Notes: generated by a model from the letters alone, not told the origin. A DNA stretch of 64,000 nucleotides from Hyphomicrobiales bacterium (GCA_900466605.1 UBMU01000018.1:1-64000); one strand, 5' to 3'; numbered from the stretch's first letter, positions 17,288 through 26,913 are shown. Numbers and translations are program-made.

Positions 17288-17962
17288 TCAGGCGCCTTCG
17301 CCGATCAGCGATATGACGCTGCTACGTTCCGCTGGCGCTGCTGTAGCGTCGGTACTGACGGCCTTGCCGCCCTCCATCTTCACCTTGCCCTCAGCAAAGA
17401 GCCGCAGCGCTTGCGGGTAGAGTTGATGCTCGACCGTGAGCACGCGCGCGGCGAGGCTATCGGCATTGTCGCTGGAAAGCACCGGAACGGCGGCCTGGCC
17501 GATAACCGGCCCCTCATCCATGCCTTCGGTGACGAAATGCACGGTGCACCCGGCAATCCGCATCCCCGCGTCGATCGCGCGCTGATGGGTGTGCAGGCCG
17601 GGAAACAGCGGCAGCAGGGAAGGATGGATGTTGATCATCCGTCCCTCGTAGCGTTGGATGAAGGTGCCGCTCAGCAGCCGCATGTAGCCTGCAAGGCAGA
17701 GAATGTCCGGAGACAACTGATCGAGCGCGGCAAAGATTGCCTCCTCGTGTGCTTCCTTGCTTGCATAGTCCTTGCGCACGAAGGCGAATGTCGGGATGCC
17801 TTCGGCTGCCGCCTTGGCGAGCCCGCCGGCGTCGGCCTTGTCGGAGATGACGCCGACGATTTCGGCCGGAAAGTCGCCAGCCTTGGCTGCTGCGACCAGC
17901 GCCATCATGTTGGAACCGCCGCCGGAGATGAAGACGACGACGCGTTTGCGCGACGACGTCAT
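17288..17962 (-). CDS. purN: phosphoribosylglycinamide formyltransferase
   Basis: Third step of purine synthesis: formylates GAR using 10-formyltetrahydrofolate. The 224 residues include the substrate loop FISGGGSNM, the catalytic N111 and H113 in NIHPSLLPLFPG, and D149 in HFVTEGMDEGPV. The length is normal plus a short C-terminal tail. The start overlaps the purM stop (ATGA), giving a purM-purN operon. Confidence 0.97.
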   Translation of the reverse strand: MTSSRKRVVVFISGGGSNMMALVAAAKAGDFPAEIVGVISDKADAGGLAKAAAEGIPTFAFVRKDYASKEAHEEAIFAALDQLSPDILCLAGYMRLLSGTFIQRYEGRMINIHPSLLPLFPGLHTHQRAIDAGMRIAGCTVHFVTEGMDEGPVIGQAAVPVLSSDNADSLAARVLTVEHQLYPQALRLFAEGKVKMEGGKAVSTDATAAPAERSSVISLIGEGA

Positions 17963-19032
17963 ATGGCGAGCGTACCCTTGTAGAGCGTACCGGCTGCACC
18001 CTCGGCACGGGCGATCATCCGGCCGAGCCGCACGACCGTCTCGCCTTCAGCTTCGAGAGCGGCGGTCACGGTTGCGACGTTCTCAGCCGAAACGACCGCG
18101 ATCATGCCGATGCCGCAGTTGAAGGTACGCAGCATTTCGTTGGCTTCAACGCCGCCCGTCTTGGACAGCCACGAGAAGACCGAGGGAACCTTGACGGCGG
18201 CAAGATCGATCTCGGCTGCGAGGTGCTTCGGCAGAACACGCGGAATATTCTCCGGGAAGCCGCCGCCGGTGATGTGCGCCAGGGCTTTGATGGCCTTGGT
18301 TTCGCGGATCGCCTTGAGGAGCGGCTTCACATAGATGCGGGTCGGTGTCAGCAGGGCTTCGCCAAGGCTCTTGCCGTCCGCGAACGGTGCCGGGGCATCC
18401 CAGGCGAGGCCCGAAATGCCGACGATCTTGCGCACGAGCGAGAAGCCGTTGGAGTGAACGCCTGACGACGCGAGGCCGAGGATCACGTCGCCCTCGGCGA
18501 TATCGCCCGACGGCAGCAACTGGCCACGCTCGGCAGCGCCGACGGCAAAGCCGGCAAGATCGTAGTCGCCGGAGGAATACATGCCCGGCATCTCGGCGGT
18601 CTCGCCGCCGATCAGTGCGCAGCCCGCGTCGCGGCAGCCGGCAGCAATGCCCTCGACGATCGCCGCACCCTGATCGGGATCGAGCTTGCCTGTCGCAAAG
18701 TAGTCGAGGAAGAACAGCGGCTCTGCGCCCTGGACCACAAGATCGTTGACGCACATGGCGACGAGATCGATGCCGACGGTGTCGTGATAATCGGCGTCGA
18801 TGGCGATCTTCAGCTTGGTGCCGACGCCGTCATTGGCGGCAACGAGAACCGGATCGGTGAAGCCTGCAGCCTTGAGGTCGAACAGGCCGCCGAAGCCGCC
18901 GATCTCGCCGTCTGCACCCGGGCGGCGCGTCGAGCGCACGGCGGGCTTGATCTTCTCCACCAGAAGGTTTCCGGCATCGATGTCGACGCCTGCGTCGCTA
19001 TAGGTCAGGCCGTTTTTTCCAGACTGGCTCAT
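17959..19032 (-). CDS. purM: phosphoribosylformylglycinamidine cyclo-ligase
   Basis: AIR synthetase, the fifth step of purine synthesis; an ATP-dependent ring closure acting as a dimer. The start at 19032 (MSQSGKNGLTYSDAGVDIDAG) gives 357 residues, matching the family. It is preceded by GGAGAG, and a longer reading from 19128 is rejected. Motifs: GFGGLFDL, DGVGTKLKIA, and GGGFPENIPRVLP. It is coupled to purN and divergent from the AI-2E transporter gene. Confidence 0.97.
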   Translation of the reverse strand: MSQSGKNGLTYSDAGVDIDAGNLLVEKIKPAVRSTRRPGADGEIGGFGGLFDLKAAGFTDPVLVAANDGVGTKLKIAIDADYHDTVGIDLVAMCVNDLVVQGAEPLFFLDYFATGKLDPDQGAAIVEGIAAGCRDAGCALIGGETAEMPGMYSSGDYDLAGFAVGAAERGQLLPSGDIAEGDVILGLASSGVHSNGFSLVRKIVGISGLAWDAPAPFADGKSLGEALLTPTRIYVKPLLKAIRETKAIKALAHITGGGFPENIPRVLPKHLAAEIDLAAVKVPSVFSWLSKTGGVEANEMLRTFNCGIGMIAVVSAENVATVTAALEAEGETVVRLGRMIARAEGAAGTLYKGTLAI

Positions 19033-19188
19033 GCTGCTCTCCGATGGCTGTGCGGGGGCGGGAAATGTCACCGCCTCGATATGCGGGTCGCCATTGCATG
19101 ACGCGGGCCTATATGCAAGGGATTGCATGGAAAAAGCCCCAATTTCCCGCTCTTTTGACGCAGGCCCTCTGGATTTTTAGCGCCGGGG

Positions 19189-19217
19189 TTGACCATTCTC
19201 TCGGCCACATCCTATGT
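19189..19217 (+). promoter_or_regulatory. candidate sigma-70-type promoter for the AI-2E transporter operon
   Basis: TTGACC (19189-19194), 17-base spacer, CTATGT (19212-19217). This is close to the rhizobial consensus CTTGAC-N17-CTATAT, and it lies about 60 bases before the chosen start. Confidence 0.45.
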
Positions 19218-19278
19218 GCTCGAAAGGTTGCATCGCGATGATGCGAAAAATCGAGACAGTCGATCAGCGGGGAATGTG

Positions 19279-20400
19279 ATGCCACAGCAGGTTAGCGGGG
19301 CAGGTCTGAAGCGCCAGGTGATCTTCTGGCTGATCGTGCTCGCCTTCTTTATCGGCTTTCTCTTCATCTTCAGTTCGATCCTGCTGCCGTTTCTCGCAGG
19401 CATGGCGCTCGCCTATTTCCTCGATCCGGTTGCCGATCGGCTGGAGCGCCTTGGGCTGAGCCGCCTGATGGCGACGATCGTCATCCTCATTGCGTTCGTC
19501 GTCCTTATCGTACTCGCATTGATGATCCTGATACCGGTTTTGGCGAGTCAATTCAGCGATTTCGCCGGCCGCCTGCCGGGCTACATCGATCAGTTGCAGA
19601 CATTCATCGTGCAGTCCCAGAATTCCTTGATGCCGGATTGGGTGAAAAGCCAGCTCGGAACGATCAAGAATAATTTCTCCGAGATACTGTCGCAGGGATT
19701 TGGATTGCTCACCGGTCTCTTCGGTCAGGTCTGGAGTTCCGGCCTTGCCGTGGTCAACGTGATCTCACTGATGATCGTCACGCCAGTCGTGGCCTTCTAC
19801 ATGTTGCTCGATTGGGATCGCATGATCGCCAAGGTCGATCAGTACATTCCGCGCGACTACGTCGCCAACGTCCACCAGATCATGCGTGAGATCGACCAGG
19901 CCATTGCCGGCTTCATTCGCGGGCAGGGGTCGCTCTGCCTCATCCTCGGCATCTGGTATGCCGTCGGCCTGTCGCTGGTCGGCTTGAACTTCGGTCTGTT
20001 GATCGGTCTGTTCGCGGGCATGATCAGCTTCATTCCCTATGTCGGTTCGATGGTAGGCCTCGTTCTTGCCGTAGGCGTTGCCATCGTCCAGTTCTGGCCC
20101 GACTACATCTGGGTAGGCGCGGTGTTGGCCGTCTTCTTTAGCGGGCAGTTCATGGAGGGCAACATCCTGCAGCCGAAGCTGGTGGGACAGAGTGTCGGGC
20201 TGCATCCGGTCTGGCTGATGTTTGCGCTATTCGCCTTCGGTGCGCTGTTCGGCTTCGTCGGTCTGCTGGTCGCCGTGCCGGCGGCGGCTGCAGTTGGCGT
20301 GCTTGTCCGTTTTGCCCTTTCACGTTACCTTGAGAGCGATCTCTATGCCGGTGGGTCCAACAATGGCCGGGTCGGCAAGACAAAAGCTGATCCCAAATGA
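19279..20400 (+). CDS. AI-2E family transporter
   Basis: Integral membrane protein of about 373 residues with roughly eight spans: two or three N-terminal helices, a central soluble region (about residues 115-180) and a C-terminal hydrophobic bundle. It is typical of the PerM/TqsA (AI-2E) exporter family; for example it has FLDPVADRLERLG and the late GLHPVWLMFALFAFGALFGFVGLLVAVP region. Substrates vary across the family, and AI-2 export is only one known role. The start at 19279 is chosen over TTG at 19189 because the latter overlaps a promoter-like -35. Its stop overlaps hdaA (ATGA), an arrangement common in alphaproteobacteria. Confidence 0.88.
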   Translation: MPQQVSGAGLKRQVIFWLIVLAFFIGFLFIFSSILLPFLAGMALAYFLDPVADRLERLGLSRLMATIVILIAFVVLIVLALMILIPVLASQFSDFAGRLPGYIDQLQTFIVQSQNSLMPDWVKSQLGTIKNNFSEILSQGFGLLTGLFGQVWSSGLAVVNVISLMIVTPVVAFYMLLDWDRMIAKVDQYIPRDYVANVHQIMREIDQAIAGFIRGQGSLCLILGIWYAVGLSLVGLNFGLLIGLFAGMISFIPYVGSMVGLVLAVGVAIVQFWPDYIWVGAVLAVFFSGQFMEGNILQPKLVGQSVGLHPVWLMFALFAFGALFGFVGLLVAVPAAAAVGVLVRFALSRYLESDLYAGGSNNGRVGKTKADPK

Positions 20401-21110
20401 CTGATTTGAAAAACGCTGGTCCAAGGCGCAATGCCGTCGAACAGCTTCCCTTGGCCTTTTCGCACGATACCGCAACCGGTCGCGACGACCTGTTGATCTC
20501 CGAGCGGCTAGCTGCTGCCGTTTCGATCGTCGATGCCTGGCCGCATTGGCCTTCGCCCGTGGTGATCCTCGCCGGGCCGGTAGGCTCTGGAAAATCGCAT
20601 CTTGCCAACATCTGGAAAGATCACAGCGGTGCCGTCGACATACATCCGAGGGCCGGCGCCGACGCAGCGGTCGATGCTGCCAATGGTCCCGTGCTGTTCG
20701 AGGATGTCGACCGGCTCGGCTTCGACGACAACGAACTCTTCCATGTCATCAACAGTGTGCGGGAAAACGGTCACAGTCTTCTAATGACAAGCCGGCTCTG
20801 GCCGATGTCCTGGCCGGTGGAACTGCCGGATTTGCGTTCGCGCCTGAAGGCTGCGACGGTTGTCGAGATCGGCGAACCGGACGAGGAGCTGCTCTCCCAG
20901 GTCATCGTGAAGCTGTTTGCTGACCGCCAGCTTTATATTGATGACAAACTGGTTCTCTATATCGTTAACCGGATCGAGCGGTCGCTGAACGCGGCCCAGA
21001 CGATCGTGGACAGGCTTGACCGGCTTGCTCTCTCCCGAGGCACGAAGATTACTCGAACTCTCGCTGCTGAGGTGTTGAATGAATTGGGCAATTCGGAACC
21101 GGCTGATTGA
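20397..21110 (+). CDS. hdaA: DnaA regulatory inactivator HdaA
   Basis: DnaA-related AAA+ protein of 237 residues. With the replicative clamp it stimulates ATP hydrolysis by DnaA and prevents re-initiation. It carries an N-terminal clamp-binding motif, QLPLAF (16-21), of the QLxLxF type. Walker A is GPVGSGKSH (59-67), Walker B VLFEDVDRLG, sensor SLLMTSRLWP. No DNA-binding domain IV is present, as expected. Start overlaps the AI-2E transporter stop (ATGA). It lies just upstream of ppk. Confidence 0.93.
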   Translation: MTDLKNAGPRRNAVEQLPLAFSHDTATGRDDLLISERLAAAVSIVDAWPHWPSPVVILAGPVGSGKSHLANIWKDHSGAVDIHPRAGADAAVDAANGPVLFEDVDRLGFDDNELFHVINSVRENGHSLLMTSRLWPMSWPVELPDLRSRLKAATVVEIGEPDEELLSQVIVKLFADRQLYIDDKLVLYIVNRIERSLNAAQTIVDRLDRLALSRGTKITRTLAAEVLNELGNSEPAD

Positions 21111-21136
21111 CTGTCACAGTTCTGTCGTGAAACTGA

Positions 21137-21142
21137 TATAAT
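21137..21142 (+). promoter_or_regulatory. candidate -10 element for ppk
   Basis: A perfect TATAAT at 21137-21142. No good -35 at 17 bases is visible (TTGACT at 21107-21112 is 24 bases away). If used, transcription would start near 21149, which favours the ATG at 21175 over 21154. Confidence 0.35.
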
Positions 21143-21174
21143 TCGCTTGCCGAATGAAACGGGGCAATCAGACC

Positions 21175-23379
21175 ATGGATAGTGCAGTCGCGGAGCATCA
21201 CGAACCTACTCCGGAAAAGAATGAGACTGTGCCGTCGTTGGAAGAGTTGCTCTCCAGTCCCGAGCGCTTCATCAACCGCGAATTCTCTTGGCTGCAATTT
21301 AATCGCCGTGTTCTCGAAGAAACGTTGAACACCGAGCATCCGCTGCTGGAGCGCGTTCGTTTCCTCTCTATTTCGGCGGCAAACCTCGACGAATTTTTCA
21401 TGGTTCGCGTCGCCGGTCTCGAAGGGCAGGTGCGCCAGAATATCGTTGTCCGCACGCCAGACGGCAAGACGCCAGCCGAGCAGCTCTACGCCATTCTTCA
21501 GGAGATCGACAATCTGCAGATGGAGCAGCAGGCGTCACTTGCCGTGCTCCAGCAGTATCTCGCCAAGGAAGATATCCTGATAGTGCGTCCCGGGGCGCTC
21601 AGCGAATCCGATCGTGCGTGGCTCGCAACGGAATTCGAGCAGGCGATCTTTCCGGTGTTGACGCCTCTGTCGATCGACCCTGCGCACCCGTTCCCCTTCA
21701 TTCCGAACCTCGGTTTCTCGATCGGCCTGCAACTCGTCAGCAAGAACGGCCGCGACCCGATGACGGCGCTTTTGCGCCTGCCGCCGGCGCTCGATCGCTT
21801 CGTTCGCCTTCCGGACGATCGCAATACGATCCGCTACATCACGCTTGAGGACGTCGCCAACATCTTCATTCACCGGCTCTATCCCGGCTACGAGGTTCAG
21901 GGCTCAGGTACCTTCCGGATCATTCGCGACAGCGATATCGAAGTCGAGGAAGAAGCCGAAGACCTGGTGCGCTTCTTCGAAACGGCGCTGAAGCGCCGCC
22001 GCCGTGGATCGGTCATCCGCATAGAGACAGACTCGGAGATGCCGGCGTCGTTGCGCCAGTTCGTCGTTCAGGCTCTCAGTGTTCCGGAAAATCGCGTGGC
22101 GGTTCTGCCCGGCTTGCTGGCCTTGAACACGCTGTCCGAGATCACGAAGGCACCGCGCGAAGATCTCCGGTTCCCGCCCTATAACGCACGATTTCCCGAG
22201 CGCGTCCGAGAGCATGTCGGGGACTGCCTGGCGGCAATCCGCGAAAAGGACATGGTGGTTCACCACCCCTATGAATCCTTCGACGTGGTGGTCCAGTTTC
22301 TGCTGCAAGCTGCGCGCGATCCTGACGTCCTCGCGATAAAGCAGACGCTCTACCGCACCTCGAACGACAGCCCGATTGTCCGTGCGCTGATCGACGCGGC
22401 TGAGTCAGGCAAATCGGTGACGGCTCTGGTGGAGTTGAAAGCCCGTTTCGATGAAGAGGCGAATATCCGCTGGGCGCGTGACTTGGAACGCGCCGGCGTG
22501 CAGGTCGTCTTCGGTTTCATCGAACTGAAAACGCATTCGAAGATGTCGATGGTGGTGCGCCGCGAGGAAGGCAAGCTGCGCACCTATTGCCACCTTGGCA
22601 CCGGAAACTACCATCCGATCACTGCCAAGATCTATACCGACCTGTCGTTCTTCACCTGCAATCCCGTGATCGCGCACGACATGGCGAATATCTTCAATTT
22701 TATCACCGGTTACGGCGAGCCGGAGGAGAGCATGAAGCTCGCAGTGTCGCCTTATACACTACGTTCGCGCATCCTTCGTCACATCGATGAAGAGATCAGG
22801 CACGCCAAGAGCGGTGCCCCGGCTGCGATCTGGATGAAGATGAATTCCCTGGTCGATCCCGAGATTATCGACGCACTCTACACTGCGAGCCGCGCCGGTG
22901 TCGAAATCGATCTCGTGATCCGGGGTATCTGCTGCCTGCGCCCGCAGGTGTCGGGCCTTTCCGAAAATATCAGGGTGAAGTCGATCGTCGGACGCTTCCT
23001 GGAGCACAGCCGCATCTTCTGCTTCGGCAACGGTCACGGGCTGCCGTCCGACAAGGCGCTGGTCTATATCGGCTCGGCCGACATGATGCCGCGCAACCTT
23101 GATCGCCGTGTGGAAACCTTGGTTCCGCTGACCAATCCGACGGTCCACGAGCAGGTTCTCTCACAGATTATGCTCGGCAATATCATTGACAATCAGCAAA
23201 GCTACGAGATATTGCCCGACGGTACGTCCAGGCGCATGGAGGTGCGCAAGGGCGAGGAGCCGTTCAACGCGCAGCAGTATTTCATGACCAACCCAAGCCT
23301 GTCGGGCCGAGGCGAAGCCTTGAAATCTAGTGCGCCCAAGCTGATCGCCGGCCTGCTTTCTGGCCGAAACAACAAGTAA
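21175..23379 (+). CDS. ppk: polyphosphate kinase 1
   Basis: Makes and degrades inorganic polyphosphate with ATP through a phosphohistidine. Start at 21175 gives 734 residues; ATG at 21154 would add seven. The N-terminal region has RFINREFSWLQFNRRV, a family signature. Central KTHSKM and TYCHLGTGNYHP hold the likely phosphorylated His, and LEHSRIFCFGNG holds the second conserved His. It sits between hdaA and ppx. With ppx 12 bases downstream, synthesis and breakdown of polyphosphate are encoded together. Confidence 0.97.
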   Translation: MDSAVAEHHEPTPEKNETVPSLEELLSSPERFINREFSWLQFNRRVLEETLNTEHPLLERVRFLSISAANLDEFFMVRVAGLEGQVRQNIVVRTPDGKTPAEQLYAILQEIDNLQMEQQASLAVLQQYLAKEDILIVRPGALSESDRAWLATEFEQAIFPVLTPLSIDPAHPFPFIPNLGFSIGLQLVSKNGRDPMTALLRLPPALDRFVRLPDDRNTIRYITLEDVANIFIHRLYPGYEVQGSGTFRIIRDSDIEVEEEAEDLVRFFETALKRRRRGSVIRIETDSEMPASLRQFVVQALSVPENRVAVLPGLLALNTLSEITKAPREDLRFPPYNARFPERVREHVGDCLAAIREKDMVVHHPYESFDVVVQFLLQAARDPDVLAIKQTLYRTSNDSPIVRALIDAAESGKSVTALVELKARFDEEANIRWARDLERAGVQVVFGFIELKTHSKMSMVVRREEGKLRTYCHLGTGNYHPITAKIYTDLSFFTCNPVIAHDMANIFNFITGYGEPEESMKLAVSPYTLRSRILRHIDEEIRHAKSGAPAAIWMKMNSLVDPEIIDALYTASRAGVEIDLVIRGICCLRPQVSGLSENIRVKSIVGRFLEHSRIFCFGNGHGLPSDKALVYIGSADMMPRNLDRRVETLVPLTNPTVHEQVLSQIMLGNIIDNQQSYEILPDGTSRRMEVRKGEEPFNAQQYFMTNPSLSGRGEALKSSAPKLIAGLLSGRNNK

Positions 23380-23391
23380 TATTGGACCTGC

Positions 23392-24915
23392 ATGGTTGAA
23401 TCAGAAGCCCAGGGGCGCCTTCCAGGGATTGCCCCGGTCTCCGTTGTCGATATCGGGTCGAACTCGATCCGTGTGGTCATCTATGAAGGCATGTCCCGCT
23501 CGCCGACGATCCTTTTCAATGAAAAGGTATTGTGCGGCCTGGGCAAGGGCATCGCGTTGACCGGCAAGATGGATGAGGCGAGCGTCGAGCGCGCGTTGGC
23601 TGCCTTGCATCGGTTCAAGGCGTTGTCCGATCAGGCGCGTGCTTCCACCATGTACGTTCTGGCGACGGCCGCCGCCCGTGAGGCATCCAACGGCCCTGAC
23701 TTCATCCACCAGGCGGAAACCATTCTTCAGCGCAAGGTTCGCGTTCTCTCCGGCGAAGAAGAGGCAAAATTCTCTGCGCTCGGCATTGTCAGCGGTTTCT
23801 ACGAGCCCGACGGCATTGCAGGCGACCTGGGTGGTGGTTCGCTCGAATTGATCGACATCAAAGGCAAGGAAATCGGCAAGGGAGTGACTTTGCCGCTTGG
23901 TGGCCTTCGCCTGTCCGAATATGCCGGCGGCTCGATGGAGAAGGCGCGGACCTTTGCCCGCAAGCATGTGAAGACAAGTTCCAAGCTTTTGGCGAAGGGT
24001 GCGGGGCGCACCTTCTACGCCGTCGGGGGCACCTGGCGAAACATCGCAAAGCTGCACATGGAAATGACCCACTATCCGCTGCACATGATGCAGGGCTACG
24101 AGGTTTCACTTGAGGCGATGATGCAGTTCCTCGATCAGGTCGAGATTGCGAAGGACTCGAAAGATCCTGCGTGGATGGCCGTCTCGAAGTATCGCCGCGC
24201 GTTGCTTCCCTTCGGCGCGGTTGCCATGAAAGAAGTTCTGAGCGCGATGAAGCCCTCTGTCATCTCGTTCTCGGGGCAGGGCGTACGCGAAGGCTACCTC
24301 TACTCACTGCTTTCCGAGCGGGAACGCCGCAGCGATCCATTGTTGGCCGCCGCGGGCGAACTGGCCATTCTGCGCGCCCGTTCGCCGGAGCATGCCAGGG
24401 AGCTGGCGGACTGGAGCGGCCGTATGATGCCCTACTTCGGCATCACGGAGACGGAGGAGGAGGCGCGCTATCGTCAGGCGGCCTGTCTGCTTGCCGACAT
24501 CAGTTGGCGCGCGCATCCCGATTATCGCGGCCTGCAGGCGTTAAACATCATTGCCCACTCATCCTTCGTCGGCATCAGCCATCCCGGCCGGGCCTTCATT
24601 GCGCTCACCAACTATTACCGTTTCGAAGGGCCGCATGATGATGGCGCAACGGTGCCGCTGGCCGCGATCGCAACGCCGCAGTATGTCGAGCGCGCCAAGC
24701 TGCTCGGAGGTATGCTGCGTGTCGTCTATCTCTTTTCGGCATCCATGCCCGGCGTGGTACGCAATCTGAGTTTCCAGAAGTCGTCCAATCCCGATCTCGA
24801 CTTGGAGTTCGTGGTGCCGGCGGAATATCGCGACTTTGCCGGCGAGCGCCTCGACGGACGCTTGCAACAACTTTCCAAGCTGACCAACAAGCGTTTGGCC
24901 TTCCGCTTCAAATAG
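23392..24915 (+). CDS. ppx: exopolyphosphatase (Ppx/GppA family)
   Basis: Removes terminal phosphate from polyphosphate; some relatives hydrolyse pppGpp. The 507 residues show the ASKHA-fold phosphate loops VVDIGSNSIRVVIYEG (about 17-32) and AGDLGGGSLELIDI (about 143-156), with LSGEEEAKFSALG and the catalytic Glu region. A C-terminal helical domain follows from about residue 310. It starts 12 bases after ppk and is probably in the same operon. Confidence 0.95.
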   Translation: MVESEAQGRLPGIAPVSVVDIGSNSIRVVIYEGMSRSPTILFNEKVLCGLGKGIALTGKMDEASVERALAALHRFKALSDQARASTMYVLATAAAREASNGPDFIHQAETILQRKVRVLSGEEEAKFSALGIVSGFYEPDGIAGDLGGGSLELIDIKGKEIGKGVTLPLGGLRLSEYAGGSMEKARTFARKHVKTSSKLLAKGAGRTFYAVGGTWRNIAKLHMEMTHYPLHMMQGYEVSLEAMMQFLDQVEIAKDSKDPAWMAVSKYRRALLPFGAVAMKEVLSAMKPSVISFSGQGVREGYLYSLLSERERRSDPLLAAAGELAILRARSPEHARELADWSGRMMPYFGITETEEEARYRQAACLLADISWRAHPDYRGLQALNIIAHSSFVGISHPGRAFIALTNYYRFEGPHDDGATVPLAAIATPQYVERAKLLGGMLRVVYLFSASMPGVVRNLSFQKSSNPDLDLEFVVPAEYRDFAGERLDGRLQQLSKLTNKRLAFRFK

Positions 24916-25042
24916 AGGCCGCCGGCAGCAGCGCGAACTATAGGTGCCTGAGCAGGTGTCTTCGCACACGGCTTCTCATGGCAGGCAAGGGCGCGGTCGC
25001 CTTCATCTGTGCAGCTCACGGGAACTGTGGCATAACTGAGCC

Positions 25043-26008
25043 ATGGCGATCACTGTCTTGGCAGTCCACCGTGACACAGTCGGGACGGAACAGGCGGCTG
25101 GCAGTTCGCTTACGGCCGCTTATTCCGTGGGAGTTCTCTGCTGGCTGCTGTCGGCCGGCGTCTATATCGCCGCGAAATGGGTATCTTCCGAGATGCCGCC
25201 CTGGGCGCTTTGCTTCTGGCGCGTGCTGATCGCCTGGGCGATCCTGATGCCGATCGTCCGCCGGCATTTCAGCGACATGGTCGCGCTGGTGCGGGCGCGT
25301 GCTCTCGAACTCCTTGTCATTGGTGGCATGGGGTTGGCGATCTGTCAGGGCATGATTTTCGTCGGCCTCGAGCATGCTGATGCCACCACCGCCGGTATCA
25401 TCATCGCCCTGATCCCGATCATCACCATGATCCTGGCCCGTTTGGTTCTGGCCGAGCCGATGGGAAGCTGGCAGGTGCTCGGATCTATCGTGGCTTTTCT
25501 CGGGATCGTGGTCATCATCGTCAAGGGCAGCCCGGCCGCGCTGTTGCGTCTCGACCTCAATCCCGGGGAGCTGTGGATAGTCGCCGGTGCGTGCTGTTTC
25601 AGCCTATACACCGTCCTGCTCCGCCGGGCGAAATTCGATGTGAACCGTCTTGCGCTTCTGGTGTTGCTCCTCGGCGCAGCCGTGGTCACGGCGCTGCCGT
25701 TCTACATCTTTGAGCTTCTCTCCGACGAACGCTCGACGCTGAACGCCAGCGGGCTTGTCGCGCTCGCCTATGTCGCGATTCCCGGCGGGGCGCTTATGTA
25801 CTACCTCTTCAATCGCAGCATCGAGGCCTTGGGCGCGGCTCGGGCGGGCGTGCTCCTGTACATCCAGACGATCTTCATCGCCGTGCTCGCCTACCTGATC
25901 CTCGGCGAGCAGTTGCAACGCTATCATCTCGAAGGCGCGGCGCTCATCGTCGCCGGCTTGCTTCTCATCATCTTCCTGAAGCCGAAGACAAACGCCGTAA
26001 AGACCTGA
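25043..26008 (+). CDS. EamA/DMT-family transporter
   Basis: Integral membrane protein of 321 residues with ten predicted spans as two EamA repeats. Typical points are the first-repeat end MILARLVLAEPMGSWQVLGS and the second-repeat end VLAYLILGEQLQRYHLEGAA. The family exports amino acids, metabolites or drugs; the substrate cannot be inferred. The N-terminal 25 residues are polar, so the true start may be an internal codon. It stands alone between ppx and the YdeI-like gene. Confidence 0.87.
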   Translation: MAITVLAVHRDTVGTEQAAGSSLTAAYSVGVLCWLLSAGVYIAAKWVSSEMPPWALCFWRVLIAWAILMPIVRRHFSDMVALVRARALELLVIGGMGLAICQGMIFVGLEHADATTAGIIIALIPIITMILARLVLAEPMGSWQVLGSIVAFLGIVVIIVKGSPAALLRLDLNPGELWIVAGACCFSLYTVLLRRAKFDVNRLALLVLLLGAAVVTALPFYIFELLSDERSTLNASGLVALAYVAIPGGALMYYLFNRSIEALGAARAGVLLYIQTIFIAVLAYLILGEQLQRYHLEGAALIVAGLLLIIFLKPKTNAVKT

Positions 26009-26127
26009 GGTGCGAACTACCGCGCACGCTAGTCGAACCGGCCGGGGACAAGCTGACCGCCAGCTCTCCCTGCTGAGGATTCGTTGGGTTGATCGCCCGA
26101 GTCGCATTCGTAAAAAATTCGGCCCTA

Positions 26128-26158
26128 AGTTGACGTACTGATTTGGTATGCGTCAACT
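26128..26158. promoter_or_regulatory. 8-bp inverted repeat upstream of YdeI-like gene
   Basis: AGTTGACG (26128-26135), 15-base spacer, CGTCAACT (26151-26158), perfectly inverted. It ends 38 bases before the start codon and includes a TTGACG that could be a -35. A repressor operator is plausible. Confidence 0.4.
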
Positions 26159-26196
26159 GAGCAGCCAACCTTGTGAATGGAATCTGAGCGAGAGAA

Positions 26197-26817
26197 ATGA
26201 TCACGGACATAGAGGACTTTTTCACAAAAGGATGCGGACGCTGCGAACGCTTTGCGACACCGGACTGTTCGACGCGGCAGTGGATCGACGGCCTGAACGC
26301 GCTCCGCGGGATCTGTCGTGAGGCAGGTCTCGTCGAGACGGTGAAGTGGGCGCATCCCTGCTATATGCATGAAGGCCGCAACATCGCGATAATCGGCGCC
26401 TTCCGCGGAGATTTTCGCCTGACTTTCTTTAATGCAGCACTGATGAAGGACCCCCACGACGCCCTTGAGAAGCAGGGGCCGAACACCCAACATCCCGATA
26501 TGCTTCGCTTTGTGGACAATGCGCAGGTCGCGGAGATGGAGTCTGTTATCCGGTCTTACTTGGAGGAGGCGATGGGCTATGCCGAGGCGGGCATCAAGCC
26601 GCCGAAGGGGCAAGGTCAAGTGGACTTGCCTGAGGAGTTGGTGGAGGCGCTGGATTCCGACCCTGAACTTGCCGAGGCGTTTCATGATCTGACACCGGGC
26701 CGGCAGAAAAGCTACGTGATCAATCTCAACGGGGTGAAGAAGTCAGAGACGCGAACGGCGCGGATCGCTAAATTCCGGGATCACATTCTCGCCGGAAAGG
26801 GCGCAACGGAGCGGTAG
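26197..26817 (+). CDS. YdeI/OmpD-associated family protein
   Basis: Protein of 206 residues in two parts: an N-terminal DUF1801-like domain (about 10-125, with VETVKWAHPCYMHEGRNI and FRLTFFNAALMKDP) and a C-terminal YdeI/OmpD-associated segment (about 140-206, with ALDSDPELAEAFHDLTPGRQKSY). The family has been linked to bacteriocin protection and peptide resistance in enterobacteria, but its mechanism is unknown. Cytoplasmic, no signal peptide. An inverted repeat lies in its promoter region. Confidence 0.85.
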   Translation: MITDIEDFFTKGCGRCERFATPDCSTRQWIDGLNALRGICREAGLVETVKWAHPCYMHEGRNIAIIGAFRGDFRLTFFNAALMKDPHDALEKQGPNTQHPDMLRFVDNAQVAEMESVIRSYLEEAMGYAEAGIKPPKGQGQVDLPEELVEALDSDPELAEAFHDLTPGRQKSYVINLNGVKKSETRTARIAKFRDHILAGKGATER

Positions 26818-26871
26818 TTCAAATCTCCGAACGCGGGCCAATTCGGGCCGTCTGCCGCGCATCTCCTAAAA

Positions 26872-26903
26872 AGGCCCCGCCTTCCTAAGCGGAGCCTTCT
26901 TGC
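26872..26903. terminator. imperfect bidirectional terminator
   Basis: AAGGC-CCGC pairs with GCGG-GCCTT, with a mismatch, between the convergent YdeI-like and phytase-like genes. Confidence 0.6.
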
Positions 26904-26913
26904 GAAGATAAAC

